NCBI RefSeq assembly: GCF_008838325.1
Contig: NZ_CP042829.1
Location: forward strand, 1,364,001 to 1,428,000
Source: Tepidiforma bonchosmolovskayae
GTDB taxonomy: Bacteria > Chloroflexota > Dehalococcoidia > Tepidiformales > Tepidiformaceae
Reading direction: 5' to 3'
Length of the DNA: 64,000 bases
Shown here: one piece after another, positions 60,768-64,000 of the stretch
Position numbering within the stretch: position 1 is the stretch's first letter
Layout of the letters: the number at the start of each line of letters is the position of its first letter
Position numbers and translations under genes: made by a program
The notes under the pieces: generated by a model
The model's input: the letters and a program-made list of their open reading frames with translations, nothing else
The model's database searches: none
Told to the model about the DNA's origin: nothing

Positions 60768-61508
60768 ATGACCGCGCCGCGGCCCCGCGTCGATGTCGTC
60801 ATCCCTTGCTACAACGAGGTCAAAGTCCTCGAGCAGAGCACCCTCGCGACCCTCGCGCTCTTCGACAGGAACCCCCAGTACGACTGGCGCCTCGTCATCG
60901 CCGATAACGGCTCCACCGATGGCACCTCCGAGCTCGCCCGCCGGCTCGCCGCCGAGCACCCCCGCGTCCACGCCCTCGTCCTCGAGGTCAAAGGCCGCGG
61001 CCTCGCCCTGCGGGAGGCCTGGCTCCAGAGCGACGCCGACATCGTCAGCTACATGGATGTCGACCTCTCCACCGACCTCGCCCACCTGCCGGAGCTCATC
61101 GCCCTCGTCGCCGAGCGCGGCTGCGATGTGGCCATCGGCTCCCGGCTGGCCCGGGGCGCGAAAGTCAAACGCCAGCTCAAGCGCGAAATCACCAGCCGCG
61201 GCTACGTCGCCCTCATCCGGCTCACCTTCCCGCGCCTCCGCATCACCGATGCTCAGTGCGGCTTCAAGGCCCTCAACCGCCGGGCCGTCCAGCTCATCGT
61301 CCCCCAGATCGAAAACCGCATGTGGTTCTTCGATACCGAGCTGCTCATTCTCGCCCACCAGGCCGGCCTGAAAATCTGCGAGCTCCCCGTCCGCTGGGTC
61401 GAAGACCCGGACACCAAGGTCAAAATCGTGAGCACCGCCATCGAAGACATCCGCGGGCTGCTCCGCATGCGCTTCCGCCGACGGCGGCCCGGGGCGCCGG
61501 CCGCATGA
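60768..61508 (+). CDS. GT2 glycosyltransferase, dolichyl-phosphate mannose synthase type
   Basis: 246 residues. GT-A opening VDVVIPCYNEVKVLE, VIADNGSTDGTSELA, DxD-type MDVDLSTD and GSRLARGAKVKR. Short DPM1-like length with no C-terminal membrane helices. It would transfer a sugar from a nucleotide to a polyprenyl phosphate for envelope glycans or glycoproteins. CACAAT lies 6 bases before ATG, in array G's shadow. Confidence 0.88.
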   Translation: MTAPRPRVDVVIPCYNEVKVLEQSTLATLALFDRNPQYDWRLVIADNGSTDGTSELARRLAAEHPRVHALVLEVKGRGLALREAWLQSDADIVSYMDVDLSTDLAHLPELIALVAERGCDVAIGSRLARGAKVKRQLKREITSRGYVALIRLTFPRLRITDAQCGFKALNRRAVQLIVPQIENRMWFFDTELLILAHQAGLKICELPVRWVEDPDTKVKIVSTAIEDIRGLLRMRFRRRRPGAPAA

Positions 61509-61567
61509 GCGTTCTGCTCCCGCGTACAGCCAAACGTGAAGGTTCGCCGCGCGTGTGGGCTCGCGGT

Positions 61568-61596
61568 TTGATCCGCTCCCTGCCCGATGGTATAAC
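61568..61596 (+). promoter_or_regulatory. Promoter of the cytochrome b6-Rieske operon
   Basis: TTGATC (61568-61573), 17-base spacer, TATAAC (61591-61596). Leader of about 75 bases to ATG 61677. Confidence 0.6.
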
Positions 61597-61676
61597 TCAG
61601 CCTTGCTACAGGATTCACAAAGTTCCCGCCGCGGGGCTCTTTGCGCCCCGAAGCCGGGGAGGGGGAGGCCGGCCGC

Positions 61677-61796
61677 ATGGAATGGGCTAATCTACCGCAC
61701 GACTTCGCAGAACCCCTCGAGCTCGTCATCGTCGCGATCTCCATCACCGCCATGCTCGGGATCCTCGTGCTCTTCGGGCAGTGGTGGCAGAAATAA
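61677..61796 (+). CDS. Small single-helix membrane protein heading the cytochrome b6 operon
   Basis: 39 residues, too short for many gene callers. Starts [17 protein letters not shown], then one membrane helix (~16-33, [18 protein letters not shown]) and ends GQWWQK. GGGGAGGGGGAGG lies just upstream. Its stop is 14 bases before the cytochrome b6 start. Placement suggests a small subunit or assembly helix of the b6-type complex, in the manner of PetG/PetN-like peptides. This is an inference from position and shape; sequence identity to those peptides is not claimed. Confidence 0.65.
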   Translation: MEWANLPHDFAEPLELVIVAISITAMLGILVLFGQWWQK

Positions 61797-61810
61797 GGCA
61801 GGAAGACCGC

Positions 61811-62563
61811 ATGGCCGTCGAAGCACCACCCAAGCCAACCCTCGCCGATAAGATCTACGACAGGCTCTTCCACAACTACGTCTGGAAGTCCATCTTCCGC
61901 ACCGGCTACCCGAACACGCCGCGCAACCAGATGCTCATCGTTGCGACGAACGTGTTCCTCCACCTCCACCCGACCCGCATCCACCGCACCCACGTCAAAA
62001 TCACCCACACCTACTGCCTCGGTGGCCTCTCCTTCTTTATGTTCCTCGGGCTCACGGTCACCGGCATCCTGCTGATGTTCTACTACGTGCCCTCCGTCGA
62101 ACGGGCCTACCTCGATATCCAGAACATCACCACCACCGTCCAGTTCGGCCAGCTGATGCGCAACATGCACCGCTGGATGGCCCACGCCATGGTCATCCTC
62201 GTCTTCCTCCACATGATGCGCGTCTTCTACACCGGCGCCTATAAACCGCCGCGCGAATTCAACTGGGTCGTCGGCGTCATCCTCCTGGTCCTCACCTTCC
62301 TCCTCAGCTTCACCGGCTACCTCCTCCCGTGGGACCAGCTCGCCTTCTGGGCCATCACCGTCGGCTCCGAAATCGCCGGCTCCGCCCCCGTCCTCGGCCC
62401 GAAGACCCGCTTCTGGATGCTCGGCGGCTTCGAAGTCGGCCCTAACGCCCTCATCCGCTTCTACACGCTCCACGTCATCGGCCTGCCGCTGCTCGCCGCC
62501 ATCTTCATGGCCGTCCACTTCTGGCGCATCCGCCGCGACGGCGGTCTCGCCCGGCCGCTCTAG
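61811..62563 (+). CDS. petB: Cytochrome b6-type subunit of menaquinol:cytochrome c oxidoreductase
   Basis: 250 residues, four membrane helices. Heme ligand pairs: His in MHRWMAH... LHMMR spaced 14 and in LHVIGL... AVHFWR spaced 15, the b6 spacing. The conserved Cys for an extra covalent heme lies in [11 protein letters not shown], as in cyanobacterial and Firmicute b6 proteins. GYLLPWDQ is the Qo-site surround. Operon with the small protein, the subunit-IV-like gene and Rieske. Works in the membrane with menaquinol. Confidence 0.92.
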   Translation: MAVEAPPKPTLADKIYDRLFHNYVWKSIFRTGYPNTPRNQMLIVATNVFLHLHPTRIHRTHVKITHTYCLGGLSFFMFLGLTVTGILLMFYYVPSVERAYLDIQNITTTVQFGQLMRNMHRWMAHAMVILVFLHMMRVFYTGAYKPPREFNWVVGVILLVLTFLLSFTGYLLPWDQLAFWAITVGSEIAGSAPVLGPKTRFWMLGGFEVGPNALIRFYTLHVIGLPLLAAIFMAVHFWRIRRDGGLARPL

Positions 62564-62599
62564 GCCCGGGCTTCACACCAGGTTGAGAGAGGGGAACGC

Positions 62600-63490
62600 A
62601 TGGCAACCGCAGTCGTAGCCCGCCCCGTCGCGCGCCCGCAGCCCCGCGCGCGTGACGAAGAGGTCCTCGTCTGGCCCGACCTTATCTTCATCGAATTCAT
62701 CTCGGCGCTCGTCTTCACGGTCGGTCTCCTCATCCTGTCGACCTTCATGAACGCGCCGCTCCTCGACCAGGCGAACCCCGACGTCACCCCCAACCCCTCC
62801 AAGGCGCCGTGGTACCTCCTCAACCTGCAGGAGCTCCTCCTCCACATGAACGCGGCCATGGCCGGCATCATCGTGCCGACCGTCTGGCTCATCCTCCTCG
62901 CCGCGTTCCCCTACTTCGACCGCGATAACGAAGGCCAGGGCGCCTGGTTCGCCACCGAAAACGCCTGGCGCATCACCATCATCTCCGGCATCGTCGCCTT
63001 CGTCGGCACCTGGCTCCTCATCCTCTGGGACACCGGCAAGATCGCCTACTTCCTCCATTCGTGGTTCGGGCTCTCCGGCGGCGATACCCTCCGCTTCCTC
63101 GAGAACGTCCGCTCCATGCAGTCGCAGCTCCCGTGGCCCGAATGGTCGCGCAGCATCACCTACCTCCCCTTCGAGCTGCGCATCCTCGATGGCACCGGCC
63201 GCGGCGGCCCGACCACCTTCCAGCATCTCGACTTCCCCGGCTGGCTCGTCGAACAGGCGATTCCGATCACCGCCCTCGTTGGCCTTCCCAGCCTGCTCAT
63301 CTACTCCCTCTGGCGCTCCGGGCTTGTCGTCAGCCGCCGCGATGCGCTTCTTGCGCTCTTCACCGGCTTCGTCGTCGTCTTCGGCGTTCTCACCCTGGTG
63401 GGCACGGCGTTCCGCGGCCAGGGCCAGGAGCTCGTCATGCCCTGGCAGCTCAAGGTGAGCGAAGGCATCCCGGGGCAGGAGGCACACTGA
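62600..63490 (+). CDS. Cytochrome b/b6 subunit IV-like C-terminal domain protein
   Basis: 296 residues. After a hydrophilic start, TM at ~30-50, then [17 protein letters not shown], the subunit-IV equivalent of the P-E-W-Y Qo motif (here not exact), and further helices ~95-115, 130-150, 235-285. It is much longer than PetD (~160) because of an insert of about 90 residues between helices (~150-235). Starts at ATG with GAGAGGGG ahead, 36 bases after cytochrome b6. Confidence 0.85.
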   Translation: MATAVVARPVARPQPRARDEEVLVWPDLIFIEFISALVFTVGLLILSTFMNAPLLDQANPDVTPNPSKAPWYLLNLQELLLHMNAAMAGIIVPTVWLILLAAFPYFDRDNEGQGAWFATENAWRITIISGIVAFVGTWLLILWDTGKIAYFLHSWFGLSGGDTLRFLENVRSMQSQLPWPEWSRSITYLPFELRILDGTGRGGPTTFQHLDFPGWLVEQAIPITALVGLPSLLIYSLWRSGLVVSRRDALLALFTGFVVVFGVLTLVGTAFRGQGQELVMPWQLKVSEGIPGQEAH

Positions 63491-63491
63491 C

Positions 63492-64000
63492 ATGGCACAG
63501 GCTCAATCCGCTCCCCGTGCGACCGGGCGCATCGAGCGCGCCCGCCAGATCGAAGCCCGCAAACTCGCGCGCCGCTCCTTCCTCCGGGTCAGCGCCTTCT
63601 CCGGCCTCGCCCTCTTCACCGGGGGGCTGCTCGCCTCCTTCCTTGGGTTCTTCAACCTCCGGAAGCCGACCGGCTTCGGCGGTACCGTCACCGTCACCGC
63701 CGACCGCATCCCCCGCCCCGGCGCCGACCCGGTCCGCATCCCCGAGGGCAAGTTCTGGCTCGTCAACTTGAACGGCCCGGAGGGCGACGTCCTCCAGGTC
63801 GGCGGCACCGGCGGCATCCTCGCGCTCTACTGGAAGTGCCCCCACCTCGGCTGCACCGTCCCGTGGAACCCCGCGTTCAACGGCGCCACCGTCAACTTCC
63901 CCGGCATCATCGGCTGGTTCCGCTGCCCCTGCCATGGCTCGACCTACTCCAAGGCCGGGGTCCGCGTCTTCGGCCCCGCGCCGCGTCCGATGGACACCAT
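63492..64000 (+). CDS. Rieske 2Fe-2S protein of the b6-type complex, cut by window end
   Basis: At least 169 residues, 3' end missing. N-terminal [17 protein letters not shown] resembles a Tat signal (RRSFLR) joined to a membrane anchor. Cluster-binding motifs CPHLGC and CPCHGS are both complete. The ATG is 1 base after the previous stop. Oxidises menaquinol and passes electrons to a cytochrome c or other carrier, probably encoded just outside. Confidence 0.93.
   Translation, partial: MAQAQSAPRATGRIERARQIEARKLARRSFLRVSAFSGLALFTGGLLASFLGFFNLRKPTGFGGTVTVTADRIPRPGADPVRIPEGKFWLVNLNGPEGDVLQVGGTGGILALYWKCPHLGCTVPWNPAFNGATVNFPGIIGWFRCPCHGSTYSKAGVRVFGPAPRPMDT

Overview
The window is 64 kb of very GC-rich (roughly 70% by eye), densely packed bacterial chromosome. 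Many genes overlap by 4-8 bases and most of the sequence is coding. The gene set fits an aerobic, menaquinone-using, monoderm-type bacterium: MenA plus MenG, a b6-type cytochrome complex with a Rieske protein, ETF, a MeaA-type B12 mutase with MeaB, lipoproteins and a c-di-AMP riboswitch. My best guess is a member of the Chloroflexota, perhaps near the Tepidiforma-like Dehalococcoidia. This is an inference from gene content only; no 16S rRNA or taxonomic marker was compared.

Region by region. 1-5.4 kb: a GNAT-like protein, PdxT, ClpS, and an MBOAT acyltransferase flanked by two paralogous membrane-anchored SGNH/DUF459 proteins. 5.4-16.4 kb: an MFS carrier, hydrolases, an aquaporin-arsenate reductase pair, a short 3-hydroxyacyl-CoA dehydrogenase, a secreted esterase lipoprotein, an HpcH aldolase with a 2-hydroxyacid dehydrogenase, tRNA-Pro(CGG), Nudix, universal stress protein and a phosphodiesterase. 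16.4-27.8 kb: an orphan multi-PAS histidine kinase, CCA-adding enzyme, amine oxidase, Amt-PII, EtfBA and an MFS carrier. 28-36.5 kb: MeaA-type mutase with MeaB, a glycosyltransferase with a glycogen-debranching-type enzyme, and a SulP transporter under a c-di-AMP (ydaO) riboswitch.

36.5-49.7 kb looks like accessory DNA. It carries a solitary HK97-type capsid protein, a diguanylate cyclase, a solitary terminase large subunit, a 1730-residue secreted surface protein with lower GC, and a small Cys-rich helix-turn-helix protein behind an SOS-like box. The phage-type genes keep their catalytic motifs but have no portal, protease or tail neighbours. 49.8-64 kb returns to housekeeping genes: HolB, RicT/PSP1, DUF302, a beta-lactamase-like hydrolase, aldo/keto reductase, MFS, MenA/MenG, GT2, and the start of a cytochrome b6-Rieske operon headed by an unlisted 39-residue membrane protein.

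Two non-coding patterns stand out. First, seven intergenic regions between 41.3 and 60.7 kb carry the same modular element: purine-rich repeats (GAGGGAGGAGGGAGC type), a short core, then the inverted pyrimidine-rich repeats. The cores fall into two recurring families, much like the BIMEs of enterobacteria but with an unfamiliar sequence. Second, at least ten genes have a TANNNT box 6-7 bases before the start codon and no obvious ribosome binding site, which points to widespread leaderless transcripts.
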